Shown here one piece after another: positions 1 to 9,120 of a stretch of DNA of 64,000 nt; positions within the stretch are counted from its first letter, which is position 1, and the number at the start of each line of letters is the position of its first letter. The stretch spans positions 62,001 through 126,000 of the forward strand of contig NZ_JAZHOB010000001.1 of assembly GCF_048751585.1 (NCBI RefSeq), read 5' to 3'. Below the pieces are notes generated by a model, which worked only from the letters and a program-made list of their open reading frames with translations, searched no databases and was not told where the DNA came from. The DNA comes from G025836975 sp048751585 (lineage in GTDB: Bacteria; Pseudomonadota; Gammaproteobacteria; Burkholderiales; Burkholderiaceae_B). Made by a program: the position numbers and the translations under genes.

Positions 1-1
1 C

Positions 2-940
2 GATGGCGTGGAATTGATGTCGAACGTCTGCCGCCACAGGCAAGCCATCATGCTGGGCGGCGAGGGCGGAAACCTGGGCGGCACGCGAAGCGAGCACGGC
101 AATCTGCGCAGCACCGGCGGAAACATCGTATGTCCGGTGCACCGCTGGACCTACAGCAAACAGGGCAAGCTGCTGGGCGCTCCGCAGTTTCCCAAGACAC
201 CCTGCATGGATCTGCAGCGCTACACGCTTAAGAACTGTCATGGGCTGCTGTTCGAAGGACCGCGCAATCCGGCGCAAGACTTGGCGGCCCTGTTCGACCG
301 GCCCGAATTCGACTTCTCGGATTACGTGCTGGATCACGTCGAAGTGCATTCATGCCGCTACAACTGGAAAACCTTCATCGAGGTATACCTGGAAGACTAC
401 CACGTCGGCCCCTTCCATCCCGGCCTGGGCAAGTTCGTGACCTGCGACGACCTTAGCTGGGAGTTCTCCGACTGGTACAGCTCGCAGCGCGTGGGCGTGC
501 ACAAATCGCTCAGCCAGCCGGGCAGCGACGTGTATGCGCAATGGCACGACAGGCTGATGGATTACCGCGCGGGCCAGGAGCCCGATTTCGGGGCGGTGTG
601 GGTCACTTATTTCCCCACGCACATGATAGAGCTCTACCCCCATGTGGTCGTGCTATCGACGCTGCATCCGGTCAGTCCCCAGGAAACGATGAATATCGTC
701 GAGTTCTATTATCCGGAAGACATCGTTGCCTTCGAGCGCGAGTTCGTGCTGGCACAGCGGGCGGCCTACATGGAAACGGCGATCGAGGACGATGAAATCG
801 CCGAACGCATGGACGCGGGCCGCAAGGCCCTGATGCGGCGCGGCGCCGACGAAGCCGGCCCCTATCAGTCGCCCATGGAAGACGGCATGCGGCACTTCCA
901 CGAATGGTATCGCCGCATGATGACCGGAGCCGGCGCCTAA
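2..940 (+). CDS. Rieske [2Fe-2S] aromatic ring-hydroxylating oxygenase alpha subunit, 5' truncated by window edge
   Basis: The frame is open to the left edge, so the true start lies outside the window and at least 310 residues are seen. Cys-Arg-His and Cys-Pro-Val-His pairs (bases about 29-37 and 131-142) supply the Rieske cluster ligands. The spacer between them is about 31 residues, longer than the usual 15-17. An EDYHVGPFH segment near base 390 carries the two histidines of the mononuclear iron site. The family uses O2 and electrons from a partner reductase to hydroxylate or demethylate substrates, in the cytoplasm. No reductase or ferredoxin gene is visible downstream, so the substrate cannot be inferred. 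A strong terminator overlaps its stop codon. Confidence 0.85.
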   Translation, partial: DGVELMSNVCRHRQAIMLGGEGGNLGGTRSEHGNLRSTGGNIVCPVHRWTYSKQGKLLGAPQFPKTPCMDLQRYTLKNCHGLLFEGPRNPAQDLAALFDRPEFDFSDYVLDHVEVHSCRYNWKTFIEVYLEDYHVGPFHPGLGKFVTCDDLSWEFSDWYSSQRVGVHKSLSQPGSDVYAQWHDRLMDYRAGQEPDFGAVWVTYFPTHMIELYPHVVVLSTLHPVSPQETMNIVEFYYPEDIVAFEREFVLAQRAAYMETAIEDDEIAERMDAGRKALMRRGADEAGPYQSPMEDGMRHFHEWYRRMMTGAGA

Positions 941-957
941 GCGCCGGTTTTTTTTTT
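930..957 (+). terminator. Intrinsic terminator of the Rieske oxygenase gene
   Basis: The 7-bp stem CCGGCGC / GCGCCGG (930-936 and 941-947) closes a CTAA loop and is followed by ten T. The stop codon TAA lies in the loop. Confidence 0.9.
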
Positions 958-983
958 GCCGCCGAGCGGCTGGGCCGAATCCG

Positions 984-1853
984 TTACGGCGCGGAACGCG
1001 CCACCGGACGGGCGGGATCGCTGCACCACTCGCTCCAGGAGCCCGGATACAGCGCCGAGCCCTTCAGGCCGGCCAATTCCATGGAAAAAAGGTTATGGCA
1101 GGCGGTGATGCCCGATCCGCATTGATGCACGATCTGCGCGGCGGGACGCCCATCCAGCAAGGCATCGAACTCGCTCCGCAACTCATCGGGCGCCTTGAAT
1201 CGGCCATCATCGCGTACATTCAGGGAGCTTGGACGGTTCAGGGCGCCCGGAATATGGCCGGCCACCGGATCCATGGGCTCGGTTTCGCCGCGATAGCGAT
1301 TCGCGGCACGGGCATCGACCACGGTAAAAGACGGGTTTTCCAGGTTTTCCAGCACGGTCTGCGCATCGACCGTGGGCATCGCGGCCGCCGCCGGCGGCTC
1401 CAGGCTTTGCAGCGCCTGCGCTTCCGTCACCGAAGCGCTGCGCACGCCGGTTTCGCTGGCGCCGCCCGCCTGCAGCCAGGCCGGCCAACCGCCATCCAGG
1501 ACGGCGACATTTTCGTGGCCCAGCCAGCGCAGCATCCACCACAAATGCGAAGCATACATGCCGTTGCCCCCATCGTAGACCACCACCTGAGACTGCCCGG
1601 TCAAGCCATGCAAACGCATCAGCACCGCGAAATCGTCGCGGTCGGGTAAAGGGTGGCGCCCGTTGCTGCCGGTTTTCGGGGCGGACAACTGGGTTTCGTG
1701 ATCCAGAAACAAGGCGCCGGGGATATGCCCTTGCTCGTAGGCCTTCCTGCCGGCCCGGTGGTCGGCAAGGTCGTGGCGGACATCGAAAACAAGCCAATCA
1801 CGCGCAGGCAGCTTTCCGCGAAGTTCGTCCGCGCTTATCAGTAACTTATACAT
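984..1853 (-). CDS. sseA: 3-mercaptopyruvate / thiosulfate sulfurtransferase (two rhodanese domains)
   Basis: A 289-residue protein with tandem rhodanese domains. The C-terminal domain carries the active-site loop CGSGITA (Cys about 245), the form typical of 3-mercaptopyruvate sulfurtransferases, which move sulfur from mercaptopyruvate to thiols or cyanide. The N-terminal domain has the usual DVRHDL opening and GNGMYA instead of a catalytic cysteine. I chose the ATG at 1853 because AAGGAG lies 7 bases upstream; an in-frame ATG seven codons earlier has no such site. The start overlaps the stop of the EamA exporter gene, so the two are probably co-transcribed. Confidence 0.9.
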   Translation of the reverse strand: MYKLLISADELRGKLPARDWLVFDVRHDLADHRAGRKAYEQGHIPGALFLDHETQLSAPKTGSNGRHPLPDRDDFAVLMRLHGLTGQSQVVVYDGGNGMYASHLWWMLRWLGHENVAVLDGGWPAWLQAGGASETGVRSASVTEAQALQSLEPPAAAAMPTVDAQTVLENLENPSFTVVDARAANRYRGETEPMDPVAGHIPGALNRPSSLNVRDDGRFKAPDELRSEFDALLDGRPAAQIVHQCGSGITACHNLFSMELAGLKGSALYPGSWSEWCSDPARPVARSAP

Positions 1854-2763
1854 TTCGTGTCTCCTTGTCATCATCCTGGACAGTCTGCTTGCTCAGCACC
1901 GTTTGGCCGCGCATGATGCGATCTTCGCTATACGTGCGCCAGATCGAGAGCAGGCCGGAAGCAATGATAAGGGCCATTCCGGCCCAAGCCACCGCATCGG
2001 GCAGATCGCCCCAGAAAACAATGCCCAGCAAGGTTGCAAAGATAATGGTTGTATATTGCAGCGCCGCCGTCAATAGCGCCGAGCCCAGGCCGAAAGCGCG
2101 GGTCATCGCCAGTTGGCCCACCAATCCCAGCACGCCCACGCCGGTCAACGCGAACCAGGCGGCAAGACCTATGTCCTTCCAGCCTTCCAGCGCCAGCCCC
2201 ACCAGGCTGGTCAGGCATACGCAACATGAAAAAATGAACACGGTGCGCCACTCGGGCTCGCCCACCCGGCCCAATTGACGAATCTGCATCATGGCCACCG
2301 CGGACAAGGCGCCGGCGCCCAGGCCCAGCGCGGCGGGAAGAAACTGGTCCTGCGCGATGCTTGGACGCAGCACGGCGATGACGCCGAAAAACCCCAGCAA
2401 GACCGCCAGTATGCGTACCGGGTCGCGCTGGCTTCCGCCCCAGCCCAGCATCCAGCCCGCAATGAACAAGGGGGCGGTGTAGTTAAGGCTGATGGCGGTG
2501 GATAAAGGCAGGTGGGAAATTGCGAAGAAGCCCAGCCACATGGACCCGATGCCCGAGACATTGCGCCAGACATGCAGCTTCCAGCTGGACGGGACCAGGC
2601 TGCGGTGAGTGTAACGGGTCCAGAAATAGAGCAGCAGAACCGAAGGAATGCCGCGAAAAAGAACCACATGCGGCAGGGTTGCGCCATAATCCGAGGCAAC
2701 CTTCACGCAGGCCCCCATGCCAGCAAACATCACACTCGCCAGTAACATCCACAGAGACTGCAT
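1846..2763 (-). CDS. EamA/DMT-family integral membrane transporter
   Basis: A 305-residue protein with about ten hydrophobic segments arranged as two EamA repeats, which is the drug/metabolite transporter layout. Such inner-membrane proteins usually export amino acids, nucleosides or other small metabolites; the substrate cannot be told here. The ATG at 2763 begins MQSLWMLLASVMF directly before the first membrane helix. An upstream TTG at 2796 would add eleven polar residues and is less likely, though the Shine-Dalgarno sequence is weak for both. It lies upstream of sseA with an 8-base overlap. Confidence 0.85.
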   Translation of the reverse strand: MQSLWMLLASVMFAGMGACVKVASDYGATLPHVVLFRGIPSVLLLYFWTRYTHRSLVPSSWKLHVWRNVSGIGSMWLGFFAISHLPLSTAISLNYTAPLFIAGWMLGWGGSQRDPVRILAVLLGFFGVIAVLRPSIAQDQFLPAALGLGAGALSAVAMMQIRQLGRVGEPEWRTVFIFSCCVCLTSLVGLALEGWKDIGLAAWFALTGVGVLGLVGQLAMTRAFGLGSALLTAALQYTTIIFATLLGIVFWGDLPDAVAWAGMALIIASGLLSIWRTYSEDRIMRGQTVLSKQTVQDDDKETRNV

Positions 2764-2912
2764 GTACTCAACCGAAAATCTGATTAAAACCGCCAAGTCG
2801 CTACTATACTCTGATGCTGAAAAAATTATGGCGCCCCGACTTTAAATTAGAGGAACCGCCCTCCATATATGTAGTCCAAGGCTTTGCTCGCGTTATTCGG
2901 AAAACTTAAAAC

Positions 2913-3794
2913 ATGAAACGAATCTTCTTATTCCTGTTGACCAACATTGCTGTCATGGTCGTGCTCAGCGCTTCCATGAACGTATTGGGCGTGGGGCGCT
3001 TTCTTACCGCCAACGGCCTGGACCTGACCCAATTGCTGATTTTTTCAGCTTTGGTCGGCTTCACCGGCTCCATTATTTCCCTGCTGATCAGCAAATGGAT
3101 GGCCAAGCAGTCCACCGGGGCCCGCGTCATCGATCCACAGGCGCCCGCCAACGCCAAGGAAGCCTGGCTGCTGGATACCGTGCACCAACTTGCCGACCGG
3201 GCCGGCATCGGCCGGCCCGAGGTCGCCATCTATGACGGCGCACCCAATGCCTTCGCGACAGGCGCCTTCAAGAACGACGCCCTGGTCGCGGTGTCGACCG
3301 GCCTGCTGGACAGCATGACCGAAGAGGAAGTGGCCGGCGTGCTGGGCCACGAGGTCGCCCACGTTGCCAACGGCGACATGATCACACTGACCCTGATCCA
3401 GGGCGTGGTCAATACCTTCGTCATATTCTTTGCGCGCATCGTCGGTTACTTCGTGGACCGCGTCGTACTGAAGAACGATCGCGGCATCGGGGCGGGCTAT
3501 TACATTACCGTCGTTGTGTGCGAAATCGTCTTCGGCATATTGGCGTCGGTCATCGTCGCGTGGTTCTCGCGCCAACGCGAATACCGCGCCGATGCCGGCT
3601 CGGCCAGCCTGCTGGGTTCGCGCGAACCCATGCTTCGCGCCCTGGCCCGCCTGGGCGGGCTCGAGGCCGGCGAATTGCCCAAGGCCTTCAAGGCGTCGGG
3701 TATTTCGGGCACGCGTTCCATCAGCGCCATGTTCGCCTCGCACCCGCCCATTGCCGCGCGCATCCATGCCTTGCAAGCCGCGCAACGCATCTGA
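2913..3794 (+). CDS. htpX: Membrane zinc metalloprotease HtpX (M48 family)
   Basis: A 293-residue protein of usual HtpX length. Two membrane helices near the N terminus (about 4-24 and 38-60) precede the HEVAH zinc motif (146-150). A second hydrophobic pair follows, and the third zinc ligand is a glutamate in REYRAD (about 222). HtpX degrades misfolded inner-membrane proteins together with FtsH and is normally stress-induced. No clear sigma-32 promoter was found in the 110-bp AT-rich upstream gap. It is divergent from the exporter gene and is followed by a strong hairpin. Confidence 0.95.
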   Translation: MKRIFLFLLTNIAVMVVLSASMNVLGVGRFLTANGLDLTQLLIFSALVGFTGSIISLLISKWMAKQSTGARVIDPQAPANAKEAWLLDTVHQLADRAGIGRPEVAIYDGAPNAFATGAFKNDALVAVSTGLLDSMTEEEVAGVLGHEVAHVANGDMITLTLIQGVVNTFVIFFARIVGYFVDRVVLKNDRGIGAGYYITVVVCEIVFGILASVIVAWFSRQREYRADAGSASLLGSREPMLRALARLGGLEAGELPKAFKASGISGTRSISAMFASHPPIAARIHALQAAQRI

Positions 3795-3801
3795 CCACTA
3801 C

Positions 3802-3834
3802 GGCGCCTGGAAGATCCCTTCTCTTCCAGGCGCC
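3802..3834 (+). terminator. Strong hairpin after htpX (no T-run)
   Basis: Arms of 13 bp (GGCGCCTGGAAGA at 3802-3814 and its reverse complement at 3822-3834) enclose a 7-base loop. There is no U-tract, so it may protect the transcript 3' end rather than terminate intrinsically. Confidence 0.55.
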
Positions 3835-3888
3835 TGCAGCCACCAGTTTTCCGCAACATAAGCCGAACGCCTGGTTTATCATGCGGAC

Positions 3889-5559
3889 ATGACGGAATTA
3901 TTTGCCCTGCTGAACTTTGGCGGCTACATCGCGCTGCTGCTTTGGGGCGTCCATATGGTTCAGAGCGGGGTGCAGCGCGCCTTCGGCGCGGCTCTCCGGG
4001 TCTGGATGGGCCGGGCTTTAGGCACCCGCATACGGGCCTTCTTCACCGGGCTGGCCATTACCTCGGCCATACAAAGCAGCACGGCAACCGGACTGATGAT
4101 CACCAGCTTCGCCGCGGGAGGCCTGGTTGCCCTGTCTCCCGGACTGGCGGCGATGTTGGGCGCCAATGTCGGGACGACCATCATCGTCCAACTGCTTTCG
4201 TTCAACCTTACCGTCCTGGCACCCACCTTTATATTGGCGGGCGTCTGGCTGTTCCGGCGCAACCAGCCCAGCAGGCGGCGCGACCTGGGCCGCGTGTTCA
4301 TAGGGCTGGGGCTGTTATTGCTGTCGCTGCACGAACTCGTGCTGCTGTTCGCCCCGCTGCAGGATGCGCGGCTGCTGGAGATACTGCTGGACGCCTTGGC
4401 CGATCAGCCGGTCATCGCCCTGCTATTGTCGGCCATTCTGGCCTGGGCGTCGCACTCCAGCGTTGCCGTGGTCGTATTGATCATGTCCCTGGCCAGCCAT
4501 GGCCTGATCGAACCCTCGCTGGCCTATGCCTTGGTGCTGGGGGCCAACCTGGGCACCGCCGTGAATCCCCTGCTGGAGGGCGCCAGCGACGAAGATCCGG
4601 CCGCCCGGCGCCTGCCGCTGGGCAACTTGGGCACGCGCTTGGCCGGCTGCCTGCTGGCGCTGGCGCTGCTGCCCTGGCTGCCCGCCTTGATGAACGCCCT
4701 GACGACCGATTCCGCAAGGGCTGTGGCGAACTTCCATACCCTGTTCAACGTAGCCGTCGCGCTGCTGTTCCTGCCTTTGTTGACCCCTTATTCGCGCATG
4801 CTCGTGCGTTTGCTGCCCAAGCGCAGCGACCCGAACGACCCGTCCCGTCCGCAATATCTGGACGAATCCGCCCACGAAGTCCCCGCCATCGCGCTGGGCA
4901 ATGCCGCGCGCGAAGCCTTGCGGGTGGCCGACATGGCGCAAAGCCTGCTGGGCATGGCGCGCGCCGGCTTTCTGCGGGACAACCGGCACCGGATCGCGCA
5001 CGCACGTTACATCAACAATGCCATCAACCGCCTGGACGGCGCCATCACCACTTACCTGGCCACGCTGGACCAGGACGCCATGAACAAGGAAGACCATCGG
5101 CGGCTGGACGAAATACTGGCCTTCTCGTCGAACATGGCCCATGCCGGAAATATCGCCACCGGCGGCCTGCTGGGCCACACGGCCACCTTGCGCAAGAAAG
5201 GCTGGGCCTTCACCGCCGCGCAACGCGATGAGCTGACCACAATATTGGACAGGCTGATGCGCAACCAGCGCCAGACCGCCGCGCTGTTCGTCGCTGAAGA
5301 CATCCGGAGCGCACGCTATCTGGCGTTCGAAAAAGACCACTTCCGCGAACTGGAAGCCACGGCGGCGGAGCGCAATCTGCAGAACATTCAGGCCGGCAGG
5401 TTGGACCAGGCCGAACTGGGGTCCTTCTACCTGGACATACTGCGCGATGCCAAAACCATCAATTCATTTTTGGTTGAAGCGGCCGCCTACCCCATACTGG
5501 CCAAGCACGGCGAACTGCTGCCCAATCGCTTGCGCGACAATGGCGGCTCTCCCGAGTAG
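3889..5559 (+). CDS. Na+/phosphate cotransporter family protein with C-terminal PhoU-like domain
   Basis: A 556-residue protein. The first part (to about residue 310) has two Na/Pi-cotransporter repeats, each with a Gln-Ser-Ser-rich segment (AITSAIQSSTATGLM near 65 and SHSSVAVVV near 185) and conserved GANxGT motifs (GANVGTT, GANLGTA). The C-terminal 200 residues are helical and PhoU-like. Relatives such as NptA and YjbB move inorganic phosphate across the inner membrane with sodium; YjbB is reported to export it. It starts 94 bp after htpX and converges with the dienelactone hydrolase gene. Confidence 0.9.
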   Translation: MTELFALLNFGGYIALLLWGVHMVQSGVQRAFGAALRVWMGRALGTRIRAFFTGLAITSAIQSSTATGLMITSFAAGGLVALSPGLAAMLGANVGTTIIVQLLSFNLTVLAPTFILAGVWLFRRNQPSRRRDLGRVFIGLGLLLLSLHELVLLFAPLQDARLLEILLDALADQPVIALLLSAILAWASHSSVAVVVLIMSLASHGLIEPSLAYALVLGANLGTAVNPLLEGASDEDPAARRLPLGNLGTRLAGCLLALALLPWLPALMNALTTDSARAVANFHTLFNVAVALLFLPLLTPYSRMLVRLLPKRSDPNDPSRPQYLDESAHEVPAIALGNAAREALRVADMAQSLLGMARAGFLRDNRHRIAHARYINNAINRLDGAITTYLATLDQDAMNKEDHRRLDEILAFSSNMAHAGNIATGGLLGHTATLRKKGWAFTAAQRDELTTILDRLMRNQRQTAALFVAEDIRSARYLAFEKDHFRELEATAAERNLQNIQAGRLDQAELGSFYLDILRDAKTINSFLVEAAAYPILAKHGELLPNRLRDNGGSPE

Positions 5560-5571
5560 AGGCCTGCGCCC

Positions 5572-6360
5572 TCAGCCCAGATACCGGCCGAACCAGGCCA
5601 ACGCCTTGTCCCAGGCATCCTGCGCGTCCTGCGCATGATAGCTGGGCCGATAGTCGGCATAGAAGGCGTGCCCCGAATCCGGATACACAACGATTTCCGA
5701 GCTTTGCGCCGCGGCATTGCCCTGCGCCAGCGCGGCTTCCATGCGCCGCACATCCTCAACCGGAATGCTGGTGTCGCGCCCGCCATACAAACCCAGCACC
5801 GGCGCGTGCAGTTCAGCCGCCACGTCGATGGGATTGCGCCGTTGCAGCGGGCCGTGACCCGTCGTCAGCTTCCCGTACCAGGCCACGCCGGCCTTGCAGC
5901 GCGGGTTGTGGGCCGCATACATCCAGGTAAGGCGGCCGCCCCAGCAAAATCCGGTCACTCCCAAACGGGCCGTGTCGGCGCCCTGGCTTGCCGCCCATTT
6001 GACGGCGGCGTCCAGGTCGGCCAGCACCTGCTCGTCGGGCACCCGCGACACAATGTCCTTGATCAGGGCGCCCATGTCGGAATACTGGCTGGCATCGCCC
6101 TGGCGCTGGTACAGCTCGACGCCTACCGCCATATAGCCCTGATGGGCGAAACGCCGGCATACGTCCCGGATATGCTCGTGCAGGCCGAAAATTTCCTGGA
6201 TGACGAGAACGACGGGCGCCTGCTCGCTATCGGCGGGAACGGCGAAATAAGCCGGTATCGTTCCGTCGAAAGTGGGCATGTCCACCTGTCCGTGGCGCAA
6301 GCCGTCGACGCTGGTATGGATGGTGGTTCCGGCTGCCCCGGTAATAGGTGAAAACGACAT
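5572..6360 (-). CDS. Dienelactone hydrolase family protein (carboxymethylenebutenolidase-like)
   Basis: A 262-residue alpha/beta hydrolase with the dienelactone-hydrolase nucleophile elbow GFCWGG (Cys139), Asp196 in GGRDTSIP and His231 in DSGHAF, giving a complete Cys-Asp-His triad. The family opens dienelactones in aromatic degradation, but many genomic members act on other esters or are of unknown use. No chlorocatechol or other ring-cleavage genes lie nearby, so the physiological substrate is open. AAGGAG lies 7 bases before the ATG. Confidence 0.9.
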   Translation of the reverse strand: MSFSPITGAAGTTIHTSVDGLRHGQVDMPTFDGTIPAYFAVPADSEQAPVVLVIQEIFGLHEHIRDVCRRFAHQGYMAVGVELYQRQGDASQYSDMGALIKDIVSRVPDEQVLADLDAAVKWAASQGADTARLGVTGFCWGGRLTWMYAAHNPRCKAGVAWYGKLTTGHGPLQRRNPIDVAAELHAPVLGLYGGRDTSIPVEDVRRMEAALAQGNAAAQSSEIVVYPDSGHAFYADYRPSYHAQDAQDAWDKALAWFGRYLG

Positions 6361-6402
6361 TTTTGACTCCTTGTCCTTGCCAGTACTCGCGATCGCGAGC
6401 GG

Positions 6403-9120
6403 TCAATGGGCTTGTTCCCAATTCGGCCCTATGCCCACTTCGGCCACCAGCGGCACGCTAAGACTGGCCACGTTGCACATAAGCCCCGGCAAATGCCGGG
6501 CCACAATATCGACTTCGCCCGCGGGAACGTCGAGCACCAGTTCGTCGTGCACCTGCATGACCACGAGGCTTTCCAGGCCTTCGGCCTCGAGCCAGTCCTG
6601 GACGGCCACCATGGCCATCTTGATCAGGTCGGCGGCCGTGCCCTGCATGGGCGCATTGATTGCCGCCCGCTCGGCGGCCGCCTGCCGGGGTCCCTTGGCG
6701 CCGCGCAGCTCGGGCAGCCAAAGCCGCCGGCCGAACACGGTTTCCACATAACCCAGTTCGCGCGCCATCTGCTTGGTTTGCGCCATATAGTTTGCCACAC
6801 CGGGATAGCGGGCAAAGTAGCGATCTATATAAGCCCTGGCCGCGTCGCGCGTGATGCCCAGATTGGAGGCCAGGCCGAATTCGCCCATGCCATAGATCAA
6901 GCCGAAATTGATGGCCTTGGCCGCCCTGCGCTGCTCGCCCGAGACCTCGTCCAGTGCAACGCCAAACACTTCGGAAGCGGTTGCACGGTGGATGTCATCG
7001 CCTCGCTCAAACGCGCTGCGCAAGTTGTCGTCGTCGGAAACATGGGCCATGACGCGCAGCTCGATCTGCGAATAGTCAGCGGAAAGGATCTGTCCTTTAT
7101 CGGAGATGAAGGCCGTGCGCACGCGCCGGCCCTCGGGGGTGCGCACCGGAATGTTCTGCAGGTTCGGATCCGACGAGGCCAGCCGGCCGGTGATCACCGC
7201 GGCCTGCGCGTAACGCGTATGGACGCGCCCCGTGGCGGGATTGATCATTTTGGGCAGCTTGTCGGTATAGGTGGACTTGAGCTTGGCCAAGCCCCGGTAT
7301 TCCAGCAACAGCGCGGGCAAGGGATAGTCGCGCGCCAGCTTGCTCAACACGTCTTCATCGGTCGACGGCGCGCCGCTGGCGGTCTTGCGGACCACCGGCA
7401 ACTGCATGCGCTGAAAAAGGATCTCGCCCAGTTGCTTGGGCGAATTCAGATTGAACGGCTGGCCGGCCAGCTCGAACGCCTTTTTTTCGAGCGCCAGCAA
7501 TTGCTGGCCGAGCTCGTGGCTTTGCATCGCCAACAGATCGGCATCGATGCGCACCCCGTTGCGTTCTATGGTGGTCAGCACCCGCGACACCTGGATTTCC
7601 AGAAGATAGATGGCATCGAGCCCCGGATCCACAGCAAGCTGCGGACGCAGCGCCTGATGCAGTTGGAAAGTGAAGTCGGCATCCTCGCAGGCATAGTGGG
7701 ATGCCTTTTCGACCTCGACTTCGTCGAAGCACAATTGCTTGGCGCCCTTGCCGCATAAATCCTCGAACGTCGTGCCCGTGCGGCCCAGCCAGCGCTGGCC
7801 CAGTTCCTGCATATTGACACGCCGATGGGATTCCAGCACATAGGCCTGAAGCATGGAATCCTCGGCTATGCCCGCCAATGCCACGCCCTCGTTCAAGAAC
7901 ACATGCGCATCGTACTTGGCGTTGTGCAGCAGCTTGCGGGCCGAAGAGTCCTCAAGCCATGGGCGCAAGCGCGCCAGCACCTCGTCCTTGGGCAACTGGC
8001 GCACATTGTCAGGCCCACGATGAGCCACCGGTATATAGCACGCCACGCCCGGGCCGACGGACAGCGACATGCCCACCATGCGCGCGGCCATGGGATCGAT
8101 CGAAGTGGTTTCGGTGTCCAGCGCAACCAGCTCGGCGGCCTGGAGCTTGGCCAGCCAGCGCTCCAGCGCGTCCCAGTCCAGGATGGTCTCATACTGAAGA
8201 TCGACCACCGGCGCGGGTGTTTCGACGGCCTGGCGGCTGTCCTGCGCGGGGATGCGTTCGGGCTCTCCGCTAAGCTCGCGCAGCCATGAACGAAAGCCGT
8301 ACTCGTCGTATAGCGCGATCAGGGTTTCGCGATCCAGGGGTTTAGGCGCCAGATCGGCAAGGTCCAGGGCCAGATCGGGAATATCGCAATCTGTCTTGAC
8401 CGTCAGCAATTGACGGGTCAATTCGAAATTGGGTATGGCGCCGCGCAGGTTCTCGCCCGCCACGCCCTTGATGCTTGCGGCGTTCTTGACCAGAGCCTCT
8501 ATCGAACCGAACTCGCCCAGCCATTTGGCGGCGGTCTTGGGGCCCACCTTGGGCACGCCCGGCACATTGTCCACCGCATCGCCCGTCAGCATTAAAAAGT
8601 CTACAATCTGTGCAGGACTGACCCCGAATTTTTTTATCACGCCGTCCACATCCTGCCGCTCTCCGCTCATGGTGTTGACCAGTTCGACATGCTCGTTCAC
8701 CAATTGGGCCAGATCCTTGTCGCCCGTGGACACTATCGTATGCACATTTTCGCGCGCCGCGCGGCAAGCCAGCGTGCCGATGATGTCGTCGGCCTCGACG
8801 CCCGGCACCGCCAGCACGGGCCAGCCCAGCGCCCGAACGGCCCGATGGATGGGCTCGATCTGTGCTGATAACTCTTCAGGCATGGACGGACGGTTTCCTT
8901 TGTATAAAGGATAGATATCGTCGCGGAATGTCTTGCCTCGGGCATCGAACACGCAGGCCGCATAGTCCGCCTTGTAATCCTGCAGGAGTCTCCTTAACAT
9001 GGAGATGACACCATAGAGGGCGCCGGTTGGCTCTCCCTTGGCGTTTCGCAGGTCGGGCATGGCGTGATAGGCGCGATACAGATAGCTCGACCCATCAACA
9101 AGTAACAAGGTTTTTTTCAT
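6403..9120 (-). CDS. polA: DNA polymerase I
   Basis: A 905-residue protein of normal family length. It has an N-terminal 5'-3' flap exonuclease domain (LLVDGSSYLYRAYHA at the start), a 3'-5' proofreading domain with its acidic motif intact (ALDTETTS, about 350) and a family-A polymerase domain ending with QVHDELVLDV. It fills Okazaki fragment gaps and repair patches. The chosen ATG at 9120 begins MKKTLLLVDGSSYLY as in relatives. The frame continues upstream for 43 codons, but that part is not family-like and is antisense to the next gene. The ATG shares bases with the start codon of the opposite gene. Confidence 0.97.
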   Translation of the reverse strand: MKKTLLLVDGSSYLYRAYHAMPDLRNAKGEPTGALYGVISMLRRLLQDYKADYAACVFDARGKTFRDDIYPLYKGNRPSMPEELSAQIEPIHRAVRALGWPVLAVPGVEADDIIGTLACRAARENVHTIVSTGDKDLAQLVNEHVELVNTMSGERQDVDGVIKKFGVSPAQIVDFLMLTGDAVDNVPGVPKVGPKTAAKWLGEFGSIEALVKNAASIKGVAGENLRGAIPNFELTRQLLTVKTDCDIPDLALDLADLAPKPLDRETLIALYDEYGFRSWLRELSGEPERIPAQDSRQAVETPAPVVDLQYETILDWDALERWLAKLQAAELVALDTETTSIDPMAARMVGMSLSVGPGVACYIPVAHRGPDNVRQLPKDEVLARLRPWLEDSSARKLLHNAKYDAHVFLNEGVALAGIAEDSMLQAYVLESHRRVNMQELGQRWLGRTGTTFEDLCGKGAKQLCFDEVEVEKASHYACEDADFTFQLHQALRPQLAVDPGLDAIYLLEIQVSRVLTTIERNGVRIDADLLAMQSHELGQQLLALEKKAFELAGQPFNLNSPKQLGEILFQRMQLPVVRKTASGAPSTDEDVLSKLARDYPLPALLLEYRGLAKLKSTYTDKLPKMINPATGRVHTRYAQAAVITGRLASSDPNLQNIPVRTPEGRRVRTAFISDKGQILSADYSQIELRVMAHVSDDDNLRSAFERGDDIHRATASEVFGVALDEVSGEQRRAAKAINFGLIYGMGEFGLASNLGITRDAARAYIDRYFARYPGVANYMAQTKQMARELGYVETVFGRRLWLPELRGAKGPRQAAAERAAINAPMQGTAADLIKMAMVAVQDWLEAEGLESLVVMQVHDELVLDVPAGEVDIVARHLPGLMCNVASLSVPLVAEVGIGPNWEQAH